NCBI GenBank assembly: GCA_025751475.1
Contig: JAOWLD010000001.1
Span: forward strand, 248,001-312,000
Source: Rhodobacteraceae bacterium XHP0102
GTDB taxonomy: Bacteria > Pseudomonadota > Alphaproteobacteria > Rhodobacterales > Rhodobacteraceae
DNA: 64,000 nucleotides
Direction: 5' to 3'
The notes below the pieces were generated by a model. The model worked only from the letters and a program-made list of their open reading frames with translations. It was not told the origin of the DNA and searched no databases. Position 1 is the first letter of the stretch, and every line of letters begins with the position of its first letter. This document shows, piece after piece, positions 25,394-35,058 of this stretch. Position numbers and translations under genes: made by a program.

Positions 25394-27586
25394 ATGGAAG
25401 ATGAATTTTTCAAAGAAGGGACGCTTGTCGGCGTGCTGACGGCCGAGCCGTTGGACCGTGTCCTTGATTATCGCGCGCCAGAGGGGGGATGCGCGATTGG
25501 CGCCTTTGTCGAGGTGCCGCTTGGGCCGCGCCGTGTGATTGGCGTGGTATGGGGCATGGGGCAAGGGGGCTATGATCCCGCAAAAATCCGCAAAATTGCC
25601 AGCGTGCTTGATGTGGCTCCGATGCGTGTTGAGATGCGCCACTTCTTAGAGCGCGCGGCGCAATATACGTTTACGCCCTTGTCGGCGATGCTGCGCTTGG
25701 CGACACGCGCGCCGGCCCTTGGGGCCACACCGAATGCGCGCAAGCTTTATACACGTGGGGCAAAACAACCTGATCGCATGACGGATGCCCGCGCCCGCGT
25801 GATGGATGTGATTGCAGAATACGGCGGAGCTGCGCTGACACAATCGGAGCTTGCACAGGCCGCGGGTGTCAGCAATCCGGTGATCAAAGGCTTGGTAGAG
25901 CAAGGCGCGCTCGCCCAAGTGGAAGCCCCGCGTGATACACCTTTCCCTGCCTTGGATCATCGCCTTTTGGGAAAGCAACTCAGTGGCGATCAGGCTGATA
26001 TCTCGCAACGTCTGCGCACAAAGATTGCCGCGCGCGGTTTTGGCGCCAGTTTGCTCAAAGGGGTCACGGGGTCAGGCAAAACCGAAGTCTATCTTGAGGC
26101 GGTGGCCGAGGTCTTGGCGCAAGGCCAACAGGCGCTTGTCCTTTTGCCTGAGATTGCCCTTTCTGCGGAATTCCTGACGCGGGTTGAGGCGCGGTTTGGT
26201 GCGCGCCCTGCCGAGTGGCATTCGGGGATCACCATGGCCGAACGGCGGCGCGTCTGGAAAATGGTGGGGGAAGGGGGCGCGCAATTGGTGGTTGGCGCGC
26301 GCTCTAGCCTGTTCCTGCCGTTCCGAGATTTGGGTTTGATCGTGGTCGATGAAGAACATGATGCCTCCTACAAGCAAGAAGATGGCGTGTTCTACAATGC
26401 CCGTGACATGGCTGTTCTGCGCGGTTCCGTTGCAGGCGCGCAGGTGATCTTGGCATCGGCCACGCCTTCGCTCGAAACTTGGGCGAATGCGGAGGCGGGT
26501 AAATATGAGCGCTTTGATCTGCCCGCACGGTTTGGCGCGTCTGAATTGCCACAGATGAGCGCGATTGATATGCGCCTTGAGGATGTGCCTTCGGGGCAAT
26601 GGATTTCTCCGACCTTGGCGCATGAGGTTGCGGCGCGGATTGCGGCGGGAGAGCAAAGCTTGCTGTTCCTCAATCGCCGTGGCTTTGCGCCGATTACGCT
26701 GTGCCGCGCCTGTGGGATGCAGATTGCTTGCGATCACTGTGATGCGCGCATGGTGGAGCATCGCTTTCAAAAACGGTTGATGTGCCATCAATGCGGCGAA
26801 ACCAAAGATATTCCCGAAGCCTGCCCTACCTGTTGCGTTGAGGGGAAATTGACGGCCTTGGGGCCTGGGGTCGAACGGATTGCCGAAGAGGCGCAAGCCC
26901 TGTTTCCACAGGCGCGCGTGGCGATCCTGTCATCGGATTTGTTTGGCTCTGCCCGCGCGCTCAAGACGCAGATTGCGGAAATAGCCGAAGGCGGATGTGA
27001 CATCATCATCGGCACGCAATTGGTGGCGAAGGGGCATAATTTCCCCAATCTCACCTTGGTCGGTGTGGTGGATGCTGATCTTGGGCTGCACGGCTCTGAT
27101 CTGCGCGCCTCTGAACGGAGTTTTCAGTTGATGCGCCAAGTGGCGGGTCGCGCAGGGCGGGCAGAAAAAGCGGGGGTCGCTTTGATGCAGACCTATCAGC
27201 CTGAGCACCCCGTGATCACTGCCATTCTGGCCAATGATGATGAGGGGTTCTGGCGCGCAGAGGCCGCAATGCGCGAGGCAGCAGGGATGCCGCCTTACGG
27301 GCGGCTTGCGGGGATTGTCATCTCAAGCCCTGATGTGAAGGAATGCTTTGATCTGGGCAATCATCTGGCCCGCCATGATGCCGCGTTGCGCAAGATCGGG
27401 GCGCAGGTCTATGGGCCAGCGCCCGCCCCTGTTGCGCGGGTGCGGGGGCGGCATCGTGTGCGGCTGTTGGTCAAAGCCCCGAAAGGCGCGCCCATTCAAG
27501 CGGTGCTAGCGCAGTGGCTTGCAGGGTTGAAATATTCCAACAAGCTGCGCCTCTCGGTGGATATTGATCCGCAAAGCTTTTACTGA
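25394..27586 (+). CDS. priA: Primosomal replication restart helicase PriA
   Basis: A 730-residue 3'-to-5' DNA helicase that rebuilds replication forks. The N-terminal fork-binding domain (3'BD) covers about 1-105. The helicase core has Walker A GVTGSGKTEVYLE and Walker B VVDEEHD. Paired zinc-binding cysteines CRACGMQIACDHC, CHQCGE and CPTCC sit between the helicase lobes, and QVAGRAGRAEKAG is motif VI. Length and order are typical. In alphaproteobacteria this is the usual simplified restart system. Confidence 0.96.
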   Translation: MEDEFFKEGTLVGVLTAEPLDRVLDYRAPEGGCAIGAFVEVPLGPRRVIGVVWGMGQGGYDPAKIRKIASVLDVAPMRVEMRHFLERAAQYTFTPLSAMLRLATRAPALGATPNARKLYTRGAKQPDRMTDARARVMDVIAEYGGAALTQSELAQAAGVSNPVIKGLVEQGALAQVEAPRDTPFPALDHRLLGKQLSGDQADISQRLRTKIAARGFGASLLKGVTGSGKTEVYLEAVAEVLAQGQQALVLLPEIALSAEFLTRVEARFGARPAEWHSGITMAERRRVWKMVGEGGAQLVVGARSSLFLPFRDLGLIVVDEEHDASYKQEDGVFYNARDMAVLRGSVAGAQVILASATPSLETWANAEAGKYERFDLPARFGASELPQMSAIDMRLEDVPSGQWISPTLAHEVAARIAAGEQSLLFLNRRGFAPITLCRACGMQIACDHCDARMVEHRFQKRLMCHQCGETKDIPEACPTCCVEGKLTALGPGVERIAEEAQALFPQARVAILSSDLFGSARALKTQIAEIAEGGCDIIIGTQLVAKGHNFPNLTLVGVVDADLGLHGSDLRASERSFQLMRQVAGRAGRAEKAGVALMQTYQPEHPVITAILANDDEGFWRAEAAMREAAGMPPYGRLAGIVISSPDVKECFDLGNHLARHDAALRKIGAQVYGPAPAPVARVRGRHRVRLLVKAPKGAPIQAVLAQWLAGLKYSNKLRLSVDIDPQSFY

Positions 27587-27670
27587 TCTGCGAATTTGCG
27601 CGCAGGAACTTCCCTTGGTGCGCAAGCCCCGTTAGAAGGCGGGGGTGATTTGACAATGAGGATCGCATCC

Positions 27671-28765
27671 ATGAGCGCGCGCGGCACATATCCTGACCCA
27701 AAAGCAGGGATCATGCAGATTGCCCTTTATCAGGGCGGATTAAGTGCGCTTCAGGGGCATCAAAACCCGATCAAACTGTCGTCAAACGAAAATCCGTTTG
27801 GACCAAGCCCCAAGGCCCGCGCGGCGATTGAGGCGGCGGCAGCGGATATGCACCGCTATCCTGACACGGGCCATACGGCGCTGCGGGCCGCTATAGGCGC
27901 GCTGCACGGGCTTGACCCTGATCGTATCATTTGCGGTGTTGGTTCGGATGAGGTGATCCAGTTTCTATGCCATGCTTTTGCAGGGCAGGGGGATGAGGTT
28001 CTGTTCACCGAGCATGGATTTGCCATGTATCGTATCTGTGCGCTGATGGTGGGTGCCACGCCTGTTGAGGTGCCCGAGGCAGATTTCCGTGTCGATGTTG
28101 ACGCAGTTATCGCGGGGATCACCCCACGCACCCGACTGGTGTTTATCGCGAACCCCGCAAACCCAACGGGCACATTCCTGAGCCTTGAGGAATTGACACG
28201 GCTTGCCGATGCAATGCCGCCAAAATGTTTGTTGGTTATCGATGCAGCCTATGCTGAATTTGTCGATGGCTATGATGGCGGTGCAAGCCTTGCAACAGCG
28301 CGCGACAATGTCGTGATGACCCGCACGTTCTCCAAGCTTTATGGGCTTGGGGGCTTGCGGGTGGGATGGGGCTATGGCGTGAAAGGGTTGATTGAAATTC
28401 TCACCCGCCTGCGCCAACCCTTTAACCTCTCAACCCTTGCACTTGCGGGGGCAGAGGCCGCGATTGCGGATCAGGAATTTGCTCAAAATTCGGTGCGTAT
28501 CAACAATGCCGAGCGCGATAGCCTGACGCGTGGTTTGCGTGATTTGGGGATCGAAGTCTCGGACAGTGAGGCGAATTTCATTCTGGCCCGATTTGAGGAT
28601 GAGGCCATCGCCGATGCGGCTGATGCGTTTTTCAAATCGCGCGGCATTATCGTGCGGGCGCCGAAATCCTATAAAATCCCGCATGGGTTGCGGATCACCA
28701 TCGGGCGGCCTGAGGATAATGTTCATGTTCTGGCGGCAATGCGCGCCTTTAGGGGGGCGGAATGA
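27671..28765 (+). CDS. hisC: Histidinol-phosphate aminotransferase
   Basis: A 364-residue class I/II PLP aminotransferase. Family marks: IKLSSNENPFGPSP near the N terminus, NPTGTFLS, VIDAAYAEF with the Asp that pairs with PLP, and the PLP Lys in TRTFSKLYGLGGLRVGW. HisC also transaminates aromatic amino-acid precursors, which fits its coupling to the prephenate dehydrogenase gene that follows (ATGA overlap at 28762). The ATG at 27671 has GAGGA at good distance; ATG 27656 and longer starts are possible. Confidence 0.93.
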   Translation: MSARGTYPDPKAGIMQIALYQGGLSALQGHQNPIKLSSNENPFGPSPKARAAIEAAAADMHRYPDTGHTALRAAIGALHGLDPDRIICGVGSDEVIQFLCHAFAGQGDEVLFTEHGFAMYRICALMVGATPVEVPEADFRVDVDAVIAGITPRTRLVFIANPANPTGTFLSLEELTRLADAMPPKCLLVIDAAYAEFVDGYDGGASLATARDNVVMTRTFSKLYGLGGLRVGWGYGVKGLIEILTRLRQPFNLSTLALAGAEAAIADQEFAQNSVRINNAERDSLTRGLRDLGIEVSDSEANFILARFEDEAIADAADAFFKSRGIIVRAPKSYKIPHGLRITIGRPEDNVHVLAAMRAFRGAE

Positions 28766-29685
28766 GCCAGCTTTACACCCGTGTTGCCCTGATCGGTTTG
28801 GGCCTGATTGCAGGCTCAATGTCACTTGCCATGCGCCGCGCGGGCCTTGCAGGTGAAGTGGTGGGCTATGCCCGCTCGCCCCAGACGCGGGATATTGCGC
28901 GCGAAATCGGGCTTTGTGATCGTATCGCGGATGATCTGGCAAGCGCGGTATCAGGCGCGGATTTGGTGGTTCTCTGCGTGCCTGTCGGCGCGATGGAGGA
29001 TGTTGCACGCGAGATCGCCCCGCATTTGGCCGAAGGTGCCACCGTCTCCGATGTGGGGTCTGTGAAACGTGCGGTGATCGAGGCGGTTGCCCCGCATTTG
29101 CCAGAAGGGGTGGATTTCATCCCTGCGCACCCGCTTGCAGGGACAGAGCATTCTGGCCCGCGTTCTGGCTTTGCGGAGCTGTTTGATAATCGCTACGTCC
29201 TGCTGACCCCAGATGCGGATGTCGCGTCTGATGCGGTGGCACGCCTGCGTGCGCTCTGGGAAGGCTGCGGCGCGAAAGTGGAGGAAATGGACGCAGATCA
29301 CCATGATCTGGTTTTGGCGGTCACAAGCCACACGCCGCATTTGATCGCTTACACAATGGTCGGTGTCGCTGATGATTTGCGCCGCGTGACAGATAGCGAA
29401 GTGATCAAATATTCTGCGGCGGGTTTCCGCGATTTCACCCGTATCGCGGCCTCTGATCCGACCATGTGGCGCGATGTGTTTTTGTCCAACAAAGACGCGA
29501 CCTTGGAAATTTTGGGCCGCTTCACCGAAGAATTATTTGCCCTGCAGCGCGCTATTCGGCGGGGTGATGGGGATCATCTGCACGCCTATTTCACCCGTAC
29601 CCGTGCTATTCGGCGCGGCATTATTGAGGCGGGTCAGGATACGGATGCGCCTGATTTTGGACGGATCGCGCGCAAGAAAGACTAG
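28762..29685 (+). CDS. tyrC: Prephenate/arogenate dehydrogenase
   Basis: A 307-residue NAD(P)-dependent dehydrogenase of tyrosine synthesis. The Rossmann loop GLGLIAGSMSLAMRRAG is at the N terminus and HPLAGTEHSGPRSGF is the substrate block with the catalytic His. It lacks a chorismate mutase or ACT domain, as in the cyclohexadienyl dehydrogenase type. Coupling with hisC suggests both act on aromatic amino acids (prephenate to arogenate or hydroxyphenylpyruvate). The TAG interlocks with the convergent stop (CTAG at 29682-29685). Confidence 0.93.
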   Translation: MSQLYTRVALIGLGLIAGSMSLAMRRAGLAGEVVGYARSPQTRDIAREIGLCDRIADDLASAVSGADLVVLCVPVGAMEDVAREIAPHLAEGATVSDVGSVKRAVIEAVAPHLPEGVDFIPAHPLAGTEHSGPRSGFAELFDNRYVLLTPDADVASDAVARLRALWEGCGAKVEEMDADHHDLVLAVTSHTPHLIAYTMVGVADDLRRVTDSEVIKYSAAGFRDFTRIAASDPTMWRDVFLSNKDATLEILGRFTEELFALQRAIRRGDGDHLHAYFTRTRAIRRGIIEAGQDTDAPDFGRIARKKD

Positions 29686-30689
29686 CGCAGGATCAATCGT
29701 GGCGCGGGGCCGATGGGAATGGGTCCTGCAAAAACGCCGCCGCCGTTAAAGCGCAAGATGATGTCGAGGTTTTCTGGCCGCCCAGACAGTTGGGCAAAGA
29801 ACCCCAAGCCGCCATCGAGCAGGTCGTATAGATCTTGCCCAATCACGCCTGCACGCAGCGCTATTTCGAGCATTGTGCGCCAGTTTTCGGCACGCAATGC
29901 CAGCTCCCCTTCGGGAATGCCTTGGGGATCAACCTGTAAATCGCCCGAAGCCCGCAGCACCATGTCCCCCCAAATGGCTGTGGCCTCACTGATGGTGATT
30001 GTAGTGACCTGTGGGCGGGCTTGCTCTAGGGCGGAAATGTCCCAAGGGCGGTCAAAGCCAAAACGACCCTTAAGGGTTGATTGGCTGAAGATTTCGGGCA
30101 TCAATGACGCAGGATCAAGACGTGCACGGATCACATCGGGAATGGACAATTCTGTAATCGAAGCTTCGAGATCATAGGTCTGATCCTGCCCGTCCAGCCG
30201 CGTGATTTCGATGGAGGCCGCGTTCAAACTGGCGCGCGATCCATTGTCTCGGGGTTCTGCGATGCTTAGATCGCGCAGCTGCGTTGTCGCCGTTGCGAGT
30301 GCCAGATTGCGGGTTGGCTCAAGCGCCAGATCAGAGCGAAAAAGCGCTGATGCAATCTCATACCGTGCCTCGGGTGTTGCGAATATATGCTGGCTTGGCC
30401 ATGTCACGGCAATGTCGCCTGCGGATCGCAAATTCTGGTCGATCAAGATTTCAGGTCCAGACCAAAGCCATCCTGTTTCGGGGTCAGCCAGTTCCAGATT
30501 GGGAATCCGCGCGTTTAGGTTTAGGGGAAAACCCTTCACCTCAATCGCATCATGTGACACAAGCCACCCATCGGCCTCGCGTGCATCAAACCATGCGGAT
30601 ATGGTCGATTTGCTTGCATAAGCAAGACCAAACCAAATGCCACTGGCCACAAGGCAAAGCGCCACGATGAGAATGATGATCTTTTTCAT
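29682..30689 (-). CDS. DUF2125 domain membrane-anchored protein
   Basis: A 335-residue protein with an N-terminal membrane anchor or signal segment (KKIIILIVALCLVASGIWFG) and a long beta-rich periplasmic part that matches DUF2125 of alphaproteobacteria. Such repetitive beta structure recalls AsmA/YdbH-like envelope proteins, which may carry lipids; this link is inference. The ATG at 30689 has a weak GGAA site; longer starts exist. It is divergent from the ChaC-like gene with only 60 bases between the starts, so promoters must overlap. Confidence 0.82.
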   Translation of the reverse strand: MKKIIILIVALCLVASGIWFGLAYASKSTISAWFDAREADGWLVSHDAIEVKGFPLNLNARIPNLELADPETGWLWSGPEILIDQNLRSAGDIAVTWPSQHIFATPEARYEIASALFRSDLALEPTRNLALATATTQLRDLSIAEPRDNGSRASLNAASIEITRLDGQDQTYDLEASITELSIPDVIRARLDPASLMPEIFSQSTLKGRFGFDRPWDISALEQARPQVTTITISEATAIWGDMVLRASGDLQVDPQGIPEGELALRAENWRTMLEIALRAGVIGQDLYDLLDGGLGFFAQLSGRPENLDIILRFNGGGVFAGPIPIGPAPRLILR

Positions 30690-30749
30690 GCCGCATTCCA
30701 TAACGCCACAACCTATGGCTGCCAAGCCGCAAAGCGTGAGGCAAGCCGC

Positions 30750-31301
30750 ATGACGGACCACAGCACCCCGCTATGGGTCTTTGGCTATGGCAGCCTGATC
30801 TGGAACCCTGGATTTCCAGTGGCGCAAACGTCCCGCGCGCGTCTTTTGGGGTGGCGGCGGTCGTTTTGTATGGCCTCCATTCATCATCGCGGAACGCCCG
30901 AAGAACCGGGATTGGTTTTGGCGCTGGATCAGGCCGAAAACACGCATTGTGACGGCGTGGTGTTTCGTGTGGCCTCTGGCCATGAAAGTGCCACCCTCGA
31001 TTATTTGCGGGAGCGTGAATTGGTCAGCTCCGCCTATCTTGAGACGCGCCAGACCCTGCACCTGAACGAAGGCGGGAGGCTTGAGAATGTGTTGACCTAT
31101 GTGATTGACCCCGCGCATTGCCAATATCGCGGTGATCTTGATTTGGAAACCCAAGCCCAAATCATTGCCCGCGCGATAGGTGGGCGGGGGCCGAATGATG
31201 AATATTTGATCAATACGGCCGAGCACCTGCAGCAGATTGGCGTGCCTGACGCGGAATTGGCGTGGCTTGTTGCACGCGTTGCTGAGATAAAATCCCGCTA
31301 A
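30750..31301 (+). CDS. ChaC-like gamma-glutamylcyclotransferase
   Basis: A 183-residue gamma-glutamylcyclotransferase of the ChaC branch, which breaks glutathione to 5-oxoproline and Cys-Gly. The substrate-binding loop FGYGSLIWNPGF is at residues 11-22; the catalytic Glu is expected in YLRERELVSSAYLE. NDEYLINTAEHL in the C-terminal helix is a ChaC family block. Cytosolic, with no signal peptide. GAGG precedes the ATG. Confidence 0.9.
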   Translation: MTDHSTPLWVFGYGSLIWNPGFPVAQTSRARLLGWRRSFCMASIHHRGTPEEPGLVLALDQAENTHCDGVVFRVASGHESATLDYLRERELVSSAYLETRQTLHLNEGGRLENVLTYVIDPAHCQYRGDLDLETQAQIIARAIGGRGPNDEYLINTAEHLQQIGVPDAELAWLVARVAEIKSR

Positions 31302-31385
31302 CGGCTGCGCATGGTTGGCAGCACGGGGCAAGGGCGGTAGGTTGGGCACAACAATGGCACAGCGAGCAGGGCAGGAGTGATTTTG

Positions 31386-32582
31386 ATGAGCGGCAGCACT
31401 GCGCAGAGAGTTGGCACCAGTTTTACCCGTCCAACCCGTCAGATTTTCTTGATGCTGATCATCTGCGGGCTTGTCGCCTTGGGGGCTGTGTTCGTCTATC
31501 CGATGGTTCTCCCTGTGTTTTTGGCGAACCCCTATCTTAACGGCACGATTGGTGTGGTGTTTTTGGTTGGCGTCATGGCGTGCTTTTGGCAGGTCTTGCA
31601 GCTCTTCTCATCCGTGCATTGGATCGAAACCGCAGCCAGCACGGGCCATCTGGATCAACGCCGCCCTCAGCTTTTGGCGCCACTTGGCGCAGCGCTGCAG
31701 GGACGCGGCACACGGATGCAGCTTTCGACAATGACCACCCGTTCGATTTTGGACTCGGTGGGTGCGCGGATGGAAGAAAGCCGCGATATCACCCGTTATT
31801 TGGCAAATCTTCTGATCTTCTTGGGGCTTTTGGGCACGTTCTTTGGCTTGGCCACAACGGTGCCCGCCGTGGTCGACACAATCCGAGGCTTGCAGCCGAG
31901 TGAGGGCGAAGAAGGCTTGGCGGTGTTTGGGCGTCTTATGGCAGGCCTTGAAGACCAGCTTGGTGGCATGGGCACGGCCTTTGCCTCGTCCCTGTTGGGC
32001 TTGGCGGGATCGCTTGTCGTTGGCTTATTGGAGCTTTTCGCAGGCCATGGCCAAAACCGTTTCTATCGTGAAATGGAGGAGTGGCTGTCCTCGATCACGC
32101 GCACAAGCTTTGCCTCCTCTGAAGGCGAAGGCGGTGGAGTGGATCGCGCGGCCGTGGCCACGGTTTTGGATCATATGGTTGACCAGATCGACAGTTTGCA
32201 GGCCATGTTTGTCCAATCCAACACGCGCCAAGCCGAAGTCGAGGCGCGGATGCTCGAGATGACCCATGCCGTGACGCTGTTGGCGGAGCGCATGACACCG
32301 CAATCCCAAGAAATCGCCGCGCGTCAGGCCGATGCGCAGGAACGCTTGGTGGAGCGTCTGGATGTGCTTGGCACGCTTGGTGGCTTTGATGATGAAGCGC
32401 GCGCGCGGATGCGCTCGATTGATGTGCAGCTTGTTCAAATTTTTGAACAACTTGCGGCTAAATCGAACAAGTCTTCGCCAGCGGAAGGTGAATTGCGGGC
32501 CTTGCGCCGTGAAATGGCCGCGCTGACGGCGGCCATTCGCCGCGTGACGGAGGTTGAGGATGGTGGGGAAGGGCAGGGCTGA
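31386..32582 (+). CDS. MotA/TolQ/ExbB-family channel subunit with coiled-coil tail
   Basis: A 398-residue inner-membrane protein. Membrane segments lie at about 19-41, 53-73, 139-161 and 196-218; LGLLGTFFGLATTVPAVVD (146-164) and GMGTAFASSLLGLAGSLV (194-211) are the channel-forming helices shared by MotA, ExbB, TolQ and ZorA. Residues 250-398 form a cytoplasmic tail with coiled-coil character, unlike compact ExbB. AGGAG precedes ATG 31386. It overlaps the next gene by one base (TGATG), a MotB-like stator, so the two should form an ion-driven motor. Not flagellar: no flagellar genes are near. Confidence 0.88.
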   Translation: MSGSTAQRVGTSFTRPTRQIFLMLIICGLVALGAVFVYPMVLPVFLANPYLNGTIGVVFLVGVMACFWQVLQLFSSVHWIETAASTGHLDQRRPQLLAPLGAALQGRGTRMQLSTMTTRSILDSVGARMEESRDITRYLANLLIFLGLLGTFFGLATTVPAVVDTIRGLQPSEGEEGLAVFGRLMAGLEDQLGGMGTAFASSLLGLAGSLVVGLLELFAGHGQNRFYREMEEWLSSITRTSFASSEGEGGGVDRAAVATVLDHMVDQIDSLQAMFVQSNTRQAEVEARMLEMTHAVTLLAERMTPQSQEIAARQADAQERLVERLDVLGTLGGFDDEARARMRSIDVQLVQIFEQLAAKSNKSSPAEGELRALRREMAALTAAIRRVTEVEDGGEGQG

Positions 32583-34075
32583 TGGCCTTTCATCGCAGAA
32601 CGGGCAATCGATTTTCTGCTGCGATCTGGCCAGGATTCGTGGATGCAATCACCGCGCTTTTGATGGTGATGATTTTTGTGCTGACCATTTTTATGGTGGT
32701 GCAATTTGTCCTGAGCGATGAAATCGCCGCACAGGACACCGAACTGGCCGAGCTGAACGCCGAATTGAACGCATTGGGTGAGGCATTGGGCCTCGAACAG
32801 GCGCGGGCATCCGAGCTTGAAAATCGTGTTGCCACCTTGGGCGGGCAATTGTCCGAAGCGCAGGCCAGCATCGCCTCTTTCGAGGAACAGGTGGCCAGTC
32901 TCTTGGCGCGTCAAGCGGAATTGCGGGCCGAAGTGGACAGCACCCAAGCCGCGCTTTCTGACAGTCTGTCGCGCGAGGAGGCTCTAAATCTTGCCCTTGC
33001 GCAGGCCCGCAGCGAGGTGGACGCCGCAGCGGAGGCTGCGCGTTTGGCCGCGGCACGGCGGGAGGCGTTGGAGGCTTTGCTTGCTGATCTGCGCGGTGAA
33101 AATGAGACTCTGCAAACCCAGCTTTCCGAGGAAGAAGCCGCGCGTCTGGCCGATGCCGCTGCGGCCCAAGCCTTGCGCGACAGATTGGCTGATGCGGATG
33201 CGGAATTAACCGCGCTGACACTGGCCTTGGAGGCGGAGCGCGCGCGGGCAGAGGAGACCCTGACCCTGTTGGCGGCGGCGCGGGCCGCGCAGGAAAACCT
33301 GCCCGCGATTGAAGATTTGCAATCGGAGTTGACAGAGCGTGAAGCGTTGTTGGCGGTGGCCAATGCCGAGCTGGCCGATGCGCAAGAACAATCAACCGCG
33401 GCACAGCGCCGTGTTGCGGTGTTGAACGAGCAGCTTGCCGCCTTGCGCGCGCAATTGGCCGCCCTTGAAAATACATTAGACGAATCCGAGGCCCGCGATG
33501 AAGCCGCCCAAGTTCAGATCGATGCGCTTGGCACAAGATTGAACACGGCTTTGGCGCAAGTGGCCGCAGAGCAACGCGCCCGTGCCGAGTTGGAGGCGGC
33601 TGAGGCGCAGCGCCTAGAGCGATACCGTTCCGATTTCTTCGGTCGGTTGCGCGAGGTGCTGGAGGGGCGCGAAGGCGTGCGGATCGTGGGCGATCGCTTT
33701 GTGTTTTCGTCCGAGGTTCTGTTTCAAAGCGCGCGCGCCGATCTCAGTCCTGAGGGACGCGCGCAAATTGCCAATGTCGCGGAACTGTTATTGCAGGTTT
33801 CCGGTGAAATTCCTGATACGATTGATTGGATCATTCGCGTTGACGGGCATACCGATAACGTGCCGCTTTCCGCGAATGCGGCATTCGCCAATAATTGGGA
33901 ATTGTCGCAGGCACGCGCCCTGTCCGTGGTGCTCTATATGAGCGAGGAATTGGGCATTCCTGCGCGGCGTTTGGCGGCAACCGGATTTGGGGAATATCAC
34001 CCTGTGGCGGAGGGCGACAGTGCCGCCGCACGGGCGCAAAACCGCCGGATTGAGTTGAAACTGACCGAACGCTAA
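32582..34075 (+). CDS. MotB/ZorB-like stator with long coiled coil and OmpA peptidoglycan-binding domain
   Basis: A 497-residue protein. A basic N terminus precedes the plug-like segment WPGFVDAITALLMVMIFVL with Asp21 at the entrance of the single membrane helix (about 20-43), the place of the ion-carrying Asp of MotB and ZorB. Residues 48-365 are an almost uninterrupted Ala/Glu/Leu/Arg coiled coil. The C-terminal OmpA-like domain (about 370-497) has VDGHTDNVPLS (420-430), NWELSQARA and AQNRRIELKL, which bind peptidoglycan. It partners the preceding channel gene. Its TAA interlocks with that of the M23 peptidase gene (CTAA). Confidence 0.9.
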   Translation: MAFHRRTGNRFSAAIWPGFVDAITALLMVMIFVLTIFMVVQFVLSDEIAAQDTELAELNAELNALGEALGLEQARASELENRVATLGGQLSEAQASIASFEEQVASLLARQAELRAEVDSTQAALSDSLSREEALNLALAQARSEVDAAAEAARLAAARREALEALLADLRGENETLQTQLSEEEAARLADAAAAQALRDRLADADAELTALTLALEAERARAEETLTLLAAARAAQENLPAIEDLQSELTEREALLAVANAELADAQEQSTAAQRRVAVLNEQLAALRAQLAALENTLDESEARDEAAQVQIDALGTRLNTALAQVAAEQRARAELEAAEAQRLERYRSDFFGRLREVLEGREGVRIVGDRFVFSSEVLFQSARADLSPEGRAQIANVAELLLQVSGEIPDTIDWIIRVDGHTDNVPLSANAAFANNWELSQARALSVVLYMSEELGIPARRLAATGFGEYHPVAEGDSAAARAQNRRIELKLTER

Positions 34076-35058
34076 CGCAGCACTATCTCGGTCTCGCGCA
34101 TGGATAAAACGCGGTCCCCGCGGATCAAGGCAACCTGCCCCACGTAGCGCCCTGCCGCCCATCCCCCGCGTGGCGCGCGCAGACCTGAGGCGCGAAAGAA
34201 TTGCGCTTGGTCGCGCTCGATTGTGACCGCATGGTCATGGATGAGATCGCCATTTGGTGCGATGATGCGGATCTGGATCACATCGCCCGACTGCCCGCTA
34301 TGGGCAAAGCCCCAAACCACCAAGGCCGCGCTGCTGCGGGTGGCAAAAGGCAGATGCGCGCGGCCCGCTTTGATGGCTTCATAGTCGGGCACGGCATCGG
34401 CAAAACCCGCGCGCATGATGTCGGCCTTTGGCGCGGGGAGAGGGGGCTGCCAAAGTTGTGATGTTGACAGGCCACAGTGCCCTTCGGCGCTTTGATTGAA
34501 GGGATCAATCACCATGCCCTGCGCGCGCAAGGTAAAATGCAGATGTGGAAACTCCGTCCGACCAGATAGGCCAATGGCGCCCAGACGTGCACCTGCGGAC
34601 ACGGTTTGGCCCTCGCTGACCGCGATGCTGCCTTCAAGGAGATGGCAATATTGGCTCTGCCACCCGTCAGGGTGATCAATCACAACGCCATTTCCGCAAT
34701 CTTGACCCGCGGGCATTGCATCGACCCCTTGATCGGGAACCCCGTCTCGCGTGGCGCGCACAATGCCATCGGCAGCGGCCAGAACGGCGACATTGCGCGC
34801 AAGCTCGGCCAGATCGGCAAGGCGGAAATCGGTGCCTTGGTGCCCGTCATAGCTTTGTGGGCCGCAGGTGTAGTCATGCGCGCCAGTGCTTGGGTCATGG
34901 TCGACATATTGTTGGATAAAACAGTTTTCGCCCAAGCGGCACTCCACGGGAAAGCGCAGGCTTGGCGGATTGGCATAGGCGGTGAAGGAGACAAACGCAC
35001 AAGCGACCCCGCCGAAGAACGGGATCGCTTTTGACGTAAACCATGCGTTTCGTGTCAT
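34072..35058 (-). CDS. Exported M23 (LytM) family peptidase
   Basis: A 328-residue secreted protein: basic start, hydrophobic core (AIPFFGGVACAFVSFTAYA), then the mature part. The LytM zinc motif is present as GHQGTDFRLA (H and D) and HLHF, so it should be an active endopeptidase on peptidoglycan. Several Cys pairs (CRLGENC, CGPQSY, QDCGNG) suggest disulfides. The C-terminal 120 residues form an extra beta domain. The start overlaps the end of clpA (ATGA at 35055-35058), so expression is tied to clpA. It faces the peptidoglycan-binding motor gene tail to tail. Confidence 0.9.
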   Translation of the reverse strand: MTRNAWFTSKAIPFFGGVACAFVSFTAYANPPSLRFPVECRLGENCFIQQYVDHDPSTGAHDYTCGPQSYDGHQGTDFRLADLAELARNVAVLAAADGIVRATRDGVPDQGVDAMPAGQDCGNGVVIDHPDGWQSQYCHLLEGSIAVSEGQTVSAGARLGAIGLSGRTEFPHLHFTLRAQGMVIDPFNQSAEGHCGLSTSQLWQPPLPAPKADIMRAGFADAVPDYEAIKAGRAHLPFATRSSAALVVWGFAHSGQSGDVIQIRIIAPNGDLIHDHAVTIERDQAQFFRASGLRAPRGGWAAGRYVGQVALIRGDRVLSMRETEIVLR

